NCBI GenBank assembly: GCA_947311265.1
Contig: CAMZKQ010000007.1
Span: 1-8,521 of the forward strand
Reading direction: 5' to 3'
DNA: 8,521 nucleotides
Source: an uncultured Chlorobiota bacterium
GTDB taxonomy: Bacteria > Bacteroidota > Bacteroidia > Bacteroidales > JAADGE01
A program made the position numbers and the translations under genes. Below the pieces are notes generated by a model. It saw nothing but the letters and a program-made list of their open reading frames with translations, was not told the origin of the DNA and made no database searches. This document shows, piece by piece, positions 1 to 6,320 of the stretch (position 1 is its first letter; every line of letters starts with the position of its first letter).

Positions 1-321
1 ATATGCACCATAACTGCCCGATGCACCTGTCCAGATTAAGTGTAATCTTCCTTTTACATTGGCACTTGTTTTGTACCAAAAGCTAAGGTCATAAGAGTCG
101 CCCGGGGTTACAGAGAAGTCGGTTTGGTTATCAAAATCGCAGCTCGATTGCGAGCCTGAGTTTACTACTACTTTGGCACAGTAGGTGCCACCGTGTGGTG
201 CTACGGATTCTTTGTAGATGTCGATTTGGGAGTCGCCTGTCCAGTCGGTAGGCAATTCTTGGGCGATTGCTCCGAAGCTTACAAATAATAGTAAGCTCAT
301 CATTGTTAAAAATCTTTTCAT
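1..321 (-). CDS. Exported protein with putative carbohydrate-binding-like domain, N-terminal 107 residues only
   Basis: The frame is open from an ATG at 321-319 to the left window edge, so the C-terminus is missing. The first 21 residues (MKRFLTMMSLLLFVSFGAIAQ) form a signal peptide with probable cleavage before or at the Gln. The mature part begins ELPTDWTGDSQIDIYKES and continues with a beta-rich stretch typical of galactose-binding-like/CBM-type jelly-roll domains: a 'G-T-Y-C-A-K' strand, 'DFSVTPGDSYDLSFWYK' and 'GRLHLIW'. The family call is by resemblance only; no catalytic motif is visible. The gene follows 411-1205 on the same strand but lies beyond a strong terminator, and I found no clear TAnnTTTG promoter of its own in the 89-bp gap. 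Being Bacteroidota and secreted, it may carry a T9SS sorting domain in the missing part, but that is a guess. The reading frame is secure; the function is not. Confidence 0.8.
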   Translation of the reverse strand, partial: MKRFLTMMSLLLFVSFGAIAQELPTDWTGDSQIDIYKESVAPHGGTYCAKVVVNSGSQSSCDFDNQTDFSVTPGDSYDLSFWYKTSANVKGRLHLIWTGASGSYGAY

Positions 322-354
322 GGTAAGAAATAATTTAATGAATAAAATAGTTAT

Positions 355-388
355 AAAAAAAGCCAGCAAAATAAATTAGCTGGCTTTT
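355..388 (-). terminator. Intrinsic terminator after the anchor-J/T9SS gene
   Basis: A perfect 10-bp inverted repeat, AAAAGCCAGC (358-367) and GCTGGCTTTT (379-388), encloses an 11-base AT loop. Read on the minus strand, the GC-containing stem is followed by an uninterrupted run of seven T (complement of 355-361). It starts 22 bases past the stop codon of the 411-1205 gene, the expected place for a Rho-independent terminator. On the plus strand only four T follow the stem, so it works best for leftward transcription. Confidence 0.85.
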
Positions 389-410
389 AGTTAATTGCAT
401 AATCTAATGA

Positions 411-1205
411 TTATTTTTTAATTAATTTTCGTGTTGCAGTATTGCCTTCAATATCTGTAACAGTAACAAAGTATAGTCCTGTGCGAAGGTTTGTAGTAGA
501 AATAGAAGTTTGGTTAGTTTTAATTACTTCTTGCCCAATGGCATTGGTAATTGTAACGTTGGCAATATCTCCGTTTACTGTAAGTACGTCTGATACTGGG
601 TTGGGATACATTGAGAATACTGAAGAGGCTACGGTGTTTATGCCTGTAGTTCCTGTAACTTCGATATTGTTTAAAACCCAGTTTCCGCCAGCACCGTCAA
701 TAGAAACATATTTGAATGCAATGTAAACATTTGCCTGTCCTCCTACGTTTCCTAAATCAGCAGTTGCACCTAGCAACCAATCGTAATCTCCGTATGATTG
801 ATCAACAGCAAAGCCTGTAACTTGTGTCCAAGTGGCAGCATCAAAAGAAGCACTATCGCCAGCAAAATCAGTAGATACATAAAGTTCAATATCTTGGTTT
901 ACATTGTAGCGAGCACGGTTATCAAAAGATATAGATGCCCCACTCTCTCCTACGGTTGAAAATGAAGGGCTAACTATCCATTGCGTAGTGGCATGGTCTG
1001 CTGAACCGTCCCATGCACCAGTACTTAAGTAAAACTCTCCTTGATATTCAGATACTTTCCAAATGTAAGGTTGTGTGGCATAATCAGGGCAAACAGTTGT
1101 CCATCCTGCAAAATCTCCGTCTTGGAAATTGTCTGAAAAAAGTTGTGCGTTAGCACTAAAAGCAAACAGTAGTGCTGTTGCGAATAAAAGTAAATTTCTT
1201 TTCAT
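411..1205 (-). CDS. Secreted choice-of-anchor-J domain protein with T9SS type A sorting domain
   Basis: This is a 264-residue exported protein. Residues 1-20 (MKRNLLLFATALLFAFSANA, then Gln) are a signal peptide. Residues 22-187 form a choice-of-anchor-J/cleaved-adhesin-like beta-sandwich with the usual landmarks: an opening 'F-x-D-N-F' strand, 'QWIVSPSF', 'IELYVSTDF', 'TWTQVTGF' and 'VYIAFKYVS'. Residues 188-264 are a T9SS type A C-terminal sorting domain with the SMYPNPVSDVL motif, 'ITNAIGQEV', 'GLYFVTV' and a basic end (RKLIKK). The domain normally directs export across the outer membrane and surface attachment or release. The ATG at 1205-1203 is chosen because it begins the signal peptide; the frame extends upstream to a TTG at 1280, but that lies inside the probable promoter. 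No catalytic motif is visible, so binding or adhesion is likely. It follows the EEP enzyme by 124 bp, with its own likely promoter and terminator. Confidence 0.9.
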   Translation of the reverse strand: MKRNLLLFATALLFAFSANAQLFSDNFQDGDFAGWTTVCPDYATQPYIWKVSEYQGEFYLSTGAWDGSADHATTQWIVSPSFSTVGESGASISFDNRARYNVNQDIELYVSTDFAGDSASFDAATWTQVTGFAVDQSYGDYDWLLGATADLGNVGGQANVYIAFKYVSIDGAGGNWVLNNIEVTGTTGINTVASSVFSMYPNPVSDVLTVNGDIANVTITNAIGQEVIKTNQTSISTTNLRTGLYFVTVTDIEGNTATRKLIKK

Positions 1206-1219
1206 AATGTAAAAATTAA

Positions 1220-1249
1220 AAATGTTAATAAAATAAATGTTAATAATTA
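1220..1249. repeat. Tandem direct repeat in the 5' leader of the anchor-J gene
   Basis: The 12-base word AAATGTTAATAA occurs at 1220-1231 and again at 1235-1246, a 15-base period. It lies between the predicted transcription start (about 1271) and the start codon (1205) of the minus-strand gene. In AT-rich DNA this may be replication slippage; a regulatory role is possible but unsupported. Confidence 0.45.
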
Positions 1250-1277
1250 AACTGTTTTTTTGTGTTTTAAAATTTGC

Positions 1278-1308
1278 CAAATCTAGATAAAAAAATTTTA
1301 ATAAACAA
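1278..1308 (-). promoter_or_regulatory. Bacteroidota-type promoter for the anchor-J/T9SS gene
   Basis: On the minus strand, TAGATTTG (1285 to 1278) matches the Bacteroidota -7 consensus TAnnTTTG exactly. It is preceded 20 bases upstream by TTG (1308 to 1306), matching the -33 element. Transcription would start near 1271, leaving a leader of roughly 65 bases before the ATG at 1205. This suggests the gene can be expressed independently of the EEP gene upstream. Confidence 0.55.
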
Positions 1309-1327
1309 TATGTTTTATACCATATTG
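1290..1327 (-). terminator. Possible weak terminator after the EEP gene
   Basis: A perfect 7-bp inverted repeat, CAATATG (1306-1312) and CATATTG (1321-1327), lies three bases past the EEP stop codon. On the minus strand it is followed by TTTATTAAAATTTTTTT. The stem is AT-rich and the T run is interrupted, so termination would be inefficient. It overlaps the -33 element of the next gene. Confidence 0.3.
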
Positions 1328-1329
1328 TA

Positions 1330-2412
1330 TTATTTTTCTTTTATCAAAAATAAATAGACTGGAAAGTGGTCGCTATAACCGTTCTGGAACTTGTCGAAAT
1401 TGAATGTTCTCTTGGGGTAGCCTTTGTATTTTCCTTTTTTTGTAATAAGAAATTTTTTCTTACAGATTTTTGTTTTCCAAAGTTTGTAGGTACTATAATC
1501 TTTCCCGAGTAGAGATTGGGAGAGCATTAATTGGTCAAATAAACTCCAGGCATCTCTATAAGCGGTTGTACCATTCCCTTTTTTATATTTCTGCACCATA
1601 GGGTTGTATAAATCGCCTTCTTTTAGCTTTTTCTTTTTACCTTTGGCGTGCAAGTGCTTTGTTACACTATTGTTGGTGGGGTCGTCGTTAAGGTCGCCCA
1701 TAACTATTATTTTGGCATTTTTATCGTCTTGGCGTATGGAGTCTATTATCGAGCGGGTAACATCGGCAGCTGCATTCCGAAGTGGTGCCGACCTTTTCTC
1801 TCCGCCTCGGCGAGATGGCCAGTGGTTGACTATAATGTGTATGGGGTCTCCATTTAAAAGCCCTGATACACAGAGTTGATCTCTGGATCTAAATTCGTCG
1901 TCGTAAGGATTTATTTCGTCGGGTACAGTAAAATGTACCGAACGGGAGTGGGTTACTTTAAAAAAGTCTTTTCTGTAAAGTAGCCCTACATCAATTCCTC
2001 GCCTATCGGGCGAGTTGTAATGCACTATGCCGTAGTTTGATTTTTCAAGTGCGGGCATTTTTATTAAATCTTCTAGCACCGTTTTATTTTCAATTTCTGA
2101 AACGCCCAATAAATAAGGTCCTCCTTTTATGTACTCATCGCCAATTTGCGAAATAACTTTAGACATTTGCCCTAATTTCTTTTGATATTTTATGCTAGTC
2201 CATTTTTTCTCCCCTGTTGGGGTGAACTCAGTATCCCTTACTCCGTCCTCGTCTATGGTGTCAAATAGGTTCTCTAAATTATAAAATCCTACACACGCTA
2301 GTTTGTAGTCTTTGCCTTTGGGTTGTGCGTTTAAGGCTTGGGAAAATAACAAGGTGGCAACCAAAAATAATGTAGTTACTATAGGTTTAATTTTAATGTA
2401 TTTTTTTAGCAT
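1330..2412 (-). CDS. Exported endonuclease/exonuclease/phosphatase (EEP) family protein
   Basis: This 360-residue protein belongs to the EEP superfamily (DNase I-like fold), in the subgroup common in Bacteroidota (Exo_endo_phos_3-like). Residues 1-29 are a signal peptide ending ALNA before Gln30, so it acts in the periplasm or outside the cell. The metal and catalytic motifs are all visible: FYNLENLFD at 43-51 (Asn45), SEIEN at 105-109 (Glu106), GIDVGLLYR at 139-147, VNHWPSRRGG at 195-204 (His197), MGDLNDDP at 238-245 (Asp240, Asn242) and SDHFPV at 347-352 (Asp348-His349). It is therefore probably an active Mg2+-dependent phosphodiesterase or nuclease. The exact substrate (DNA, RNA or another phosphoester) cannot be read from sequence. 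It has no sorting domain or lipobox. The ATG at 2412 is preferred because it directly precedes the signal peptide; a GTG at 2457 would add 15 residues ahead of it. It is divergent from the receptor and DUF5689 block. Confidence 0.92.
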   Translation of the reverse strand: MLKKYIKIKPIVTTLFLVATLLFSQALNAQPKGKDYKLACVGFYNLENLFDTIDEDGVRDTEFTPTGEKKWTSIKYQKKLGQMSKVISQIGDEYIKGGPYLLGVSEIENKTVLEDLIKMPALEKSNYGIVHYNSPDRRGIDVGLLYRKDFFKVTHSRSVHFTVPDEINPYDDEFRSRDQLCVSGLLNGDPIHIIVNHWPSRRGGEKRSAPLRNAAADVTRSIIDSIRQDDKNAKIIVMGDLNDDPTNNSVTKHLHAKGKKKKLKEGDLYNPMVQKYKKGNGTTAYRDAWSLFDQLMLSQSLLGKDYSTYKLWKTKICKKKFLITKKGKYKGYPKRTFNFDKFQNGYSDHFPVYLFLIKEK

Positions 2413-2476
2413 GATTTTAATTCGTTTATTTGCTTTAAAAACTGTATTTTTGGACACTTGTTTTTAAATTACAGTT

Positions 2477-2484
2477 CAAAGTTA
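2477..2484 (-). promoter_or_regulatory. Promoter -7 element for the EEP gene
   Basis: TAACTTTG on the minus strand (2484 to 2477) matches TAnnTTTG exactly and lies about 65 bases upstream of the ATG at 2412. No good TTG is seen at -33; only TA-rich sequence is there. The call rests on the -7 element and its position. Confidence 0.45.
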
Positions 2485-2563
2485 AACTATTTTTTTAATT
2501 TTAAGTATTAAATTATTGTAAATATATCATATTTAAAAAACTACTTTTATGGTTGAAATAGTA

Positions 2564-2591
2564 TTTAGTATTCAAATTTTGTATAAATTTG
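2564..2591 (+). promoter_or_regulatory. Promoter for the Rpn-like gene
   Basis: TAAATTTG at 2584-2591 matches the TAnnTTTG -7 consensus, with a weak -33 candidate TTTA at 2564-2567 (16-base spacer). Transcription would begin near 2597, about 40 bases ahead of the ATG at 2637. The upstream TTG start (2589) falls inside this element, which argues against it. Together with 2477-2484 it makes the 224-bp gap 2413-2636 a divergent promoter region; I see no hairpin or other operator there. Confidence 0.5.
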
Positions 2592-2636
2592 CAATCGTTT
2601 GCAGGTAAGTACCTATATTTTAAGAGTTCAAAGGAA

Positions 2637-3248
2637 ATGACAAAAATAGCAAATCCTATATACGATGTGGTTTTTAAGTACCTAATGGCTGATAATAAAG
2701 TGGCAAAACTATTGCTATCTACGATTATTGGGCAAGAAGTAATTCACTTAGAGCTACGAGATACTGAAAAGCGTAACGATTTAGATAAATCAATAAAATA
2801 CCACAGGCTAGATTTTTCGGCCAAAATTAGAACTGAAAATAAGGGGCTAAAAATTGTAATCATTGAGCTTCAAAAAATACGCCTTGCTGGCGATATTGTC
2901 CGCTTTCGCAGATACCTTGGTGAGCAGTACATGAATAAGGAAAATACTTATGAGGCTAAAAATGAAGCCGGAGATATTGAAGTAAAATCAATGCCCATTA
3001 TAAGCATCTATTTTTTAGGCTACAAGTTGTATAAACGAAAATCGCCAGTTATAAAAATTGATAGAGTAGCCATAGATTTGGCCACCAACGAAAAAATTGA
3101 TGAAACTACTGAATTTACAGAAAACTTAACACACAATAGCTTTATTATCCAAATCCCGTACCTAAAAGAAAGGCGAAGAAATGATATCGAAAAATTACTT
3201 TCTATTTTGACCAAAGCCATAAAGAAAATAAAAATAATCAAGTGCTAA
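2637..3248 (+). CDS. Rpn-like PD-(D/E)XK nuclease, N-terminal catalytic part
   Basis: The first frame codes 203 residues, of which 1-190 are native and the last 13 (LTKAIKKIKIIKC) are out-of-frame. The PDDEXK_2 landmarks are present: NPIYDVVFKYLM at 6-17, which opens these proteins; Asp59 in the RLDFSAKI strand; and Glu77-x-Gln79 in IIELQK as the ExQ form of the PD-(D/E)XK site. The arginine-rich DIVRFRRYLGEQY helix at 86-98 is also conserved. The catalytic core looks complete, so this product might still fold as a nuclease but lacks its C-terminal coiled coil. The ATG at 2637 is preferred over the TTG at 2589, which overlaps the promoter. An AAGGA tract directly abuts the ATG, too close for a normal Shine-Dalgarno site. 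The gene is more AT-rich than the receptor operon that follows. Confidence 0.8.
   Translation: MTKIANPIYDVVFKYLMADNKVAKLLLSTIIGQEVIHLELRDTEKRNDLDKSIKYHRLDFSAKIRTENKGLKIVIIELQKIRLAGDIVRFRRYLGEQYMNKENTYEAKNEAGDIEVKSMPIISIYFLGYKLYKRKSPVIKIDRVAIDLATNEKIDETTEFTENLTHNSFIIQIPYLKERRRNDIEKLLSILTKAIKKIKIIKC
3205..3208 (+). other. Frameshift site in the Rpn-like gene
   Basis: Zero-frame codons are TCT ATT TTG ACC. Family-like sequence needs TCT ATT TTT GAC CAA AGC, one T more than the four present. The downstream frame is open back to a TGA at 3182-3184, so the homology switch can be placed between 3185 and 3209, most simply in this T run. Confidence 0.7.
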
Positions 3249-3613
3249 ATGTAAACGAAAATGATATTCCTGAAAAATACTCCGAAATAATAAGGCGACT
3301 AATAAAAGCAAACTCAGAACCCGAAGTACGAAGAAAAATGGACTTGGAAGATGATTTAATTGACGAGATTAGAAATAAAGATTTGGCCATTAAACGCAGA
3401 GATGAAAAACTAGAACTGCAAGAAGTAAAGATGGCTGAAAAGGACAAAGCAATTACAGAAAAGGATAAAGTAATTACAGAAAAGGATAAGATACTTATAA
3501 AACAGCAAAAAAGCATAGAAGAAACAGCAAAGTTCCTAAAATCACTTAATGTAAGTATCGAAATAATTATCGAAAAAACAGGACTTACTCGTAGCGAAAT
3601 TAAAAACATTTAA
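3242..3613 (+). CDS. Rpn-like protein, C-terminal coiled-coil part
   Basis: This 123-residue frame can only start internally, at GTG 3242, overlapping the end of the first frame by 7 bases. It contains the conserved family segment NENDIPEKYSEIIRRLIKA and SEPEVRRKMDLEDDLIDEI (residues about 4-43), then a long, highly charged coiled coil with three heptads of the EKDKxIT type. The end, SLNVSIEIIIEKTGLTRSEI, resembles the small helix-turn-helix-like tail of these proteins. It carries no catalytic residues. Most likely it is simply the severed C-terminus of the nuclease gene. A separate small product is possible by translational coupling or from the GTG; no Shine-Dalgarno site supports it. Confidence 0.6.
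   Translation: MLNVNENDIPEKYSEIIRRLIKANSEPEVRRKMDLEDDLIDEIRNKDLAIKRRDEKLELQEVKMAEKDKAITEKDKVITEKDKILIKQQKSIEETAKFLKSLNVSIEIIIEKTGLTRSEIKNI
3434..3496 (+). repeat. Three tandem 21-bp repeats coding heptads
   Basis: Units at 3434-3454, 3455-3475 and 3476-3496 code AEKDKAI, TEKDKVI and TEKDKIL. The second and third units are nearly identical in DNA for their first 15 bases. Each unit is seven codons, so gain or loss changes coiled-coil length by two helical turns without breaking frame. Confidence 0.8.
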
Positions 3614-3669
3614 ATTTACATCTTATAATATACGCAACATAAAAAAATTATATTCACAAAATAAATAAC

Positions 3670-6252
3670 ATGAAGAAAATAGTACTAAGTTCCATTTTTG
3701 CATTCCTGCTCATTTTTATGGCCAATGCACAAACTGGTAACGACACAGACGCCGTAAACGATAGTATCAACCCCAATGAGGAGGCAGTAGTTTCGCTAAG
3801 CGAAGAAGATTTGGACAGCGACGGCGAAGGCGAAAACAGCGTCTCTGGAATTTTACATGGCTCACGAGATGCTTTCCTCTCGGCAGCAGCCTATACATTT
3901 GGGCCCCTAAGGTTCAGGATTAGAGGTTACGACTCCGAGTTCTCTAGCGTTTACCTCAATGGTATCCCAACCAACGATATGGAATCTGGCAGAGCCTCGT
4001 GGTTTTTATGGAGCGGACTAAACGATGTAGTGCGTAATAAATCTACCACTTTGGGCATTGCTTCTACCGATTATTCGTTTGGAAATTTGGGCGGTGTTAC
4101 CGCCATTTTAGCAAAACCATCGCAACAGCGAACAGGCACTAAAATTGTATATTCTTCCTCCAACAGAAGCTACACCAACCGAACAATGGCCACACATTCT
4201 ACCGGAATGATGGAGAATGGCTGGGCATTTACTGCCTCATTATCAAAACGTTGGTCGATTGAGAATACAGGGAATACAAAATTTGGCGATATGCTAGATG
4301 GCTACGTGGACGGTACTTTTTATGATTCTTATGGCTATTTTGCTGCCGCAGAAAAGAAAATCAATGCACACCATTCGGTTGCACTTACAGTTTTTGGCAC
4401 TCCAAGCAAAAGGGGCAAACCGGGAGCATCTACACAGGAAGTGTACGACCTTACAGGCAACAACTACTACAACCCCAACTGGGGTTGGCAAGATGGTCGC
4501 CGTAGAAATGCAAGAATAAGAGAAACCCACAAACCAATGGGCATTTTAAACTACGATTGGACTATCAATGAAGGCTCAAGCCTCTCTTTTTCAGGATCAT
4601 ACACACAAGGTAAGAACACCAATACTGCACTCAACTGGTACAATGCAGTAGATCCTCGCCCAGATTATTACCGCTACCTCCCTAGCTATTTTACCGAAAA
4701 TCCAGCAGCAGCTGCTCAAAGGGCAGAAGAGTTCAGAAACGGAGAACGCCAACTTAACTGGGACGCTATGTACGAAACCAATCGTAATAATATGTCCACA
4801 GAAGAAAATGTAACTATTGATGGTGTAGCCGGGAAAACAAAAACAGGCTTGCTTTCGGAATACATTATAGAAAATAGAAATATTGACGAAAAACAATACA
4901 CCGGTAACCTCTTATACAGCAAGGAATTTTCCGAAAATATAAGCCTTACATCAGGACTAGAATATCGAAAATATATAGGCTCGCACTACACCACAATACG
5001 AGATTTACTGGGCGGAGAATTTATTGTGGATAGAAATAAATATGCCGAACGTGATTTCCCGGGCAACGAAGATGCTGCCCAAAACGATATTGATAACCCT
5101 AACCGAATAGTAACCGTTGGCGACCGCTTCGGCAGCGACTATGATGCTAATATACAAACGGCAAACCTTTGGGCACAAGGTAACTTTTCTTATACCAAAG
5201 TAGATTTCTTTGTCGCAGGAAAATTAATGAATACCAATTTTTGGCGAAAAGGCAACATGAGAAATGGGCTTTACCCCAACAACTCATTCGGAGATTCCGA
5301 ACACCAAAAATTTACAGATTATGCTGTAAAAGCAGGAGCAACCTACAAAATTAACGGTAGAAATTATATTACTGCTAATATTTTGCGTATGACCAAAGCA
5401 CCTAATTTCCGAAGTGCTTTTATTTCGGCCAGAACCCGAAACTCGGTAATTAATAACCTAAAAAGCCAAACCATACAAAGTGCAAATATTGGCTATGTAC
5501 TAAGAACTCCAATAATTAAAGCCACATTTAACGCCTACTACACCACCTTTACCGACCAAGTTTGGGTACGCAGTTTTTACCATGATGCCTACCGCAACTT
5601 TGTAAACTACTCCATGTCGGGCATCAATAAAACACACCAAGGCACAGAACTAGGTATCGAAGCCAAACTAACAAGCACCCTTACCCTAAATGTTGCAGGT
5701 GCTGCCGGATTTTACAAATGGACCTCTCGACCAGTGGTTGATATTACAGTAGATAACGACTCCGAGCCGCTAGTAGAAAATGAAACCGTATATGCCAAAG
5801 GCTTTTTAGTAAGCGGCACACCACAAACTGCCGCCTCTGTTGGGCTTAATTACCGCTCCCCAAATTACTGGTTCTTAGGCATTAATGCTAATTATGCCGA
5901 CGATATATACCTCTCCTTTAACCCGGCACGAAGAATGGCAGCCACCGTAGATGGTATCCCACAAGGCAGCGAAAAATACAATGCTTTCATAAACCAAGAA
6001 CAAATGCCAGCCATTACTACACTCGATTTATCCATAGGAAAATCATTACGCTGGGTACACAAATATAGCCTTTCTATTAACCTTAACGTAAGCAATGTTT
6101 TAAACAACAAAACATTTATTACCGGTGGCTACGAGCAACTGCGTATCGACAACGAAAGCGACCCATCGCTTAGAGACCCTAGCAAATTTGACCCTAAATA
6201 CTATTACCTTTACGGAAGAACGTACTTCTTAAACCTAAGTTTTAGATTCTAA
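3670..6252 (+). CDS. TonB-dependent outer-membrane receptor
   Basis: This 860-residue receptor would import a ligand across the outer membrane using TonB-ExbBD energy. Residues 1-20 form a signal peptide (ending FMANA before Gln21). An acidic linker and a TonB-box-like VVSLSEEDLD (40-49) follow directly, with no N-terminal carboxypeptidase-regulatory-like domain. The plug (roughly 55-160) has RFRIRGYDSEFSSVYLNGIP (81-100) and NDMESG (102-107), a pattern of a distinct receptor group seen beside DUF5689 lipoproteins. The rest is the 22-strand barrel, with tracts such as NPNWGWQDGRRRNARIRETH and DPRPDYYRYLPSYF. It ends in an aromatic strand, YFLNLSFRF, with terminal Phe, the expected barrel-insertion signal. 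It is intact. It lies 56 bp after the Rpn-like frame without a convincing promoter (only TAAATTTA at 3611-3618) and 68 bp before the first lipoprotein, so it probably leads an operon. No SusD-like partner is present. Confidence 0.93.
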   Translation: MKKIVLSSIFAFLLIFMANAQTGNDTDAVNDSINPNEEAVVSLSEEDLDSDGEGENSVSGILHGSRDAFLSAAAYTFGPLRFRIRGYDSEFSSVYLNGIPTNDMESGRASWFLWSGLNDVVRNKSTTLGIASTDYSFGNLGGVTAILAKPSQQRTGTKIVYSSSNRSYTNRTMATHSTGMMENGWAFTASLSKRWSIENTGNTKFGDMLDGYVDGTFYDSYGYFAAAEKKINAHHSVALTVFGTPSKRGKPGASTQEVYDLTGNNYYNPNWGWQDGRRRNARIRETHKPMGILNYDWTINEGSSLSFSGSYTQGKNTNTALNWYNAVDPRPDYYRYLPSYFTENPAAAAQRAEEFRNGERQLNWDAMYETNRNNMSTEENVTIDGVAGKTKTGLLSEYIIENRNIDEKQYTGNLLYSKEFSENISLTSGLEYRKYIGSHYTTIRDLLGGEFIVDRNKYAERDFPGNEDAAQNDIDNPNRIVTVGDRFGSDYDANIQTANLWAQGNFSYTKVDFFVAGKLMNTNFWRKGNMRNGLYPNNSFGDSEHQKFTDYAVKAGATYKINGRNYITANILRMTKAPNFRSAFISARTRNSVINNLKSQTIQSANIGYVLRTPIIKATFNAYYTTFTDQVWVRSFYHDAYRNFVNYSMSGINKTHQGTELGIEAKLTSTLTLNVAGAAGFYKWTSRPVVDITVDNDSEPLVENETVYAKGFLVSGTPQTAASVGLNYRSPNYWFLGINANYADDIYLSFNPARRMAATVDGIPQGSEKYNAFINQEQMPAITTLDLSIGKSLRWVHKYSLSINLNVSNVLNNKTFITGGYEQLRIDNESDPSLRDPSKFDPKYYYLYGRTYFLNLSFRF

Positions 6253-6320
6253 ACACAAAGTTCTACTCACAATTTTGCTTATGCAATTTTTCAAATATTA
6301 AATATAATAAATTCATAGAT
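6253..6320 (+). other. Short intergenic gap within the probable receptor operon
   Basis: These 68 AT-rich bases separate the receptor from the first DUF5689 lipoprotein. A small 4-bp stem (TTGC/GCAA around TTAT, near 6284-6295) is followed by a few T, too weak for a terminator, and there is no TAnnTTTG element. This supports cotranscription. Confidence 0.4.

Larger units (their letters stand above)
2637..3613 (+). pseudogene. Rpn/PDDEXK_2 family nuclease gene interrupted by a one-base deletion
   Basis: The two frames 2637-3248 and 3242-3613 together give one complete PD-(D/E)XK nuclease family transposase-type protein of about 325 residues, the usual size for this family. Homology changes frame at the four-T run 3205-3208. 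Frame one reads ...KLLSI, then frame two, read without its own start, continues FDQSHKENKNNQVLNVNENDIPEKY, which is what family members normally show after LLSI. Restoring one T (five instead of four) would join the halves. The cause could be a real loss-of-function mutation or a sequencing error in a short homopolymer. Frameshifting is less likely, since the local bases TATTTTG are not a standard slippery heptamer. Such genes occur in many copies in Bacteroidota genomes and behave as mobile or defence-related recombination-promoting nucleases. Confidence 0.75.

Noticed and set aside
442..726. Plus-strand open frame opposite the T9SS sorting domain
   Set aside because: It lies fully antisense to a gene with a clear signal peptide and domain structure, and its own translation shows no recognisable features.
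1206..1280. N-terminal extension of the anchor-J protein to a TTG at 1280
   Set aside because: It would put 25 extra residues before a perfect signal peptide, and the TTG overlaps the TAGATTTG promoter element.
2413..2457. N-terminal extension of the EEP protein to a GTG at 2457
   Set aside because: The ATG at 2412 directly precedes the signal peptide; the extension has no supporting ribosome binding site.
3201..3212. Programmed -1 frameshifting in the Rpn-like gene
   Set aside because: The zero-frame bases T ATT TTG do not fit X XXY YYZ, and I see no strong stem-loop just downstream; a deleted T is simpler.
3238..3609. Open 123-residue frame on the minus strand opposite the coiled-coil region
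   Set aside because: It is an antisense shadow of the lysine/glutamate-rich coiled coil, giving a Ser/Phe/Ile-rich low-complexity translation with no start signals.
2637..3613. True transposon carrying the 'nuclease family transposase' gene
   Set aside because: I found no terminal inverted repeats or target-site duplications flanking it; the family name does not require a classical insertion sequence.
6284..6305. Possible terminator between the receptor and the first lipoprotein
   Set aside because: The stem is only 4 bp and the T tract is short, so there is no convincing hairpin.
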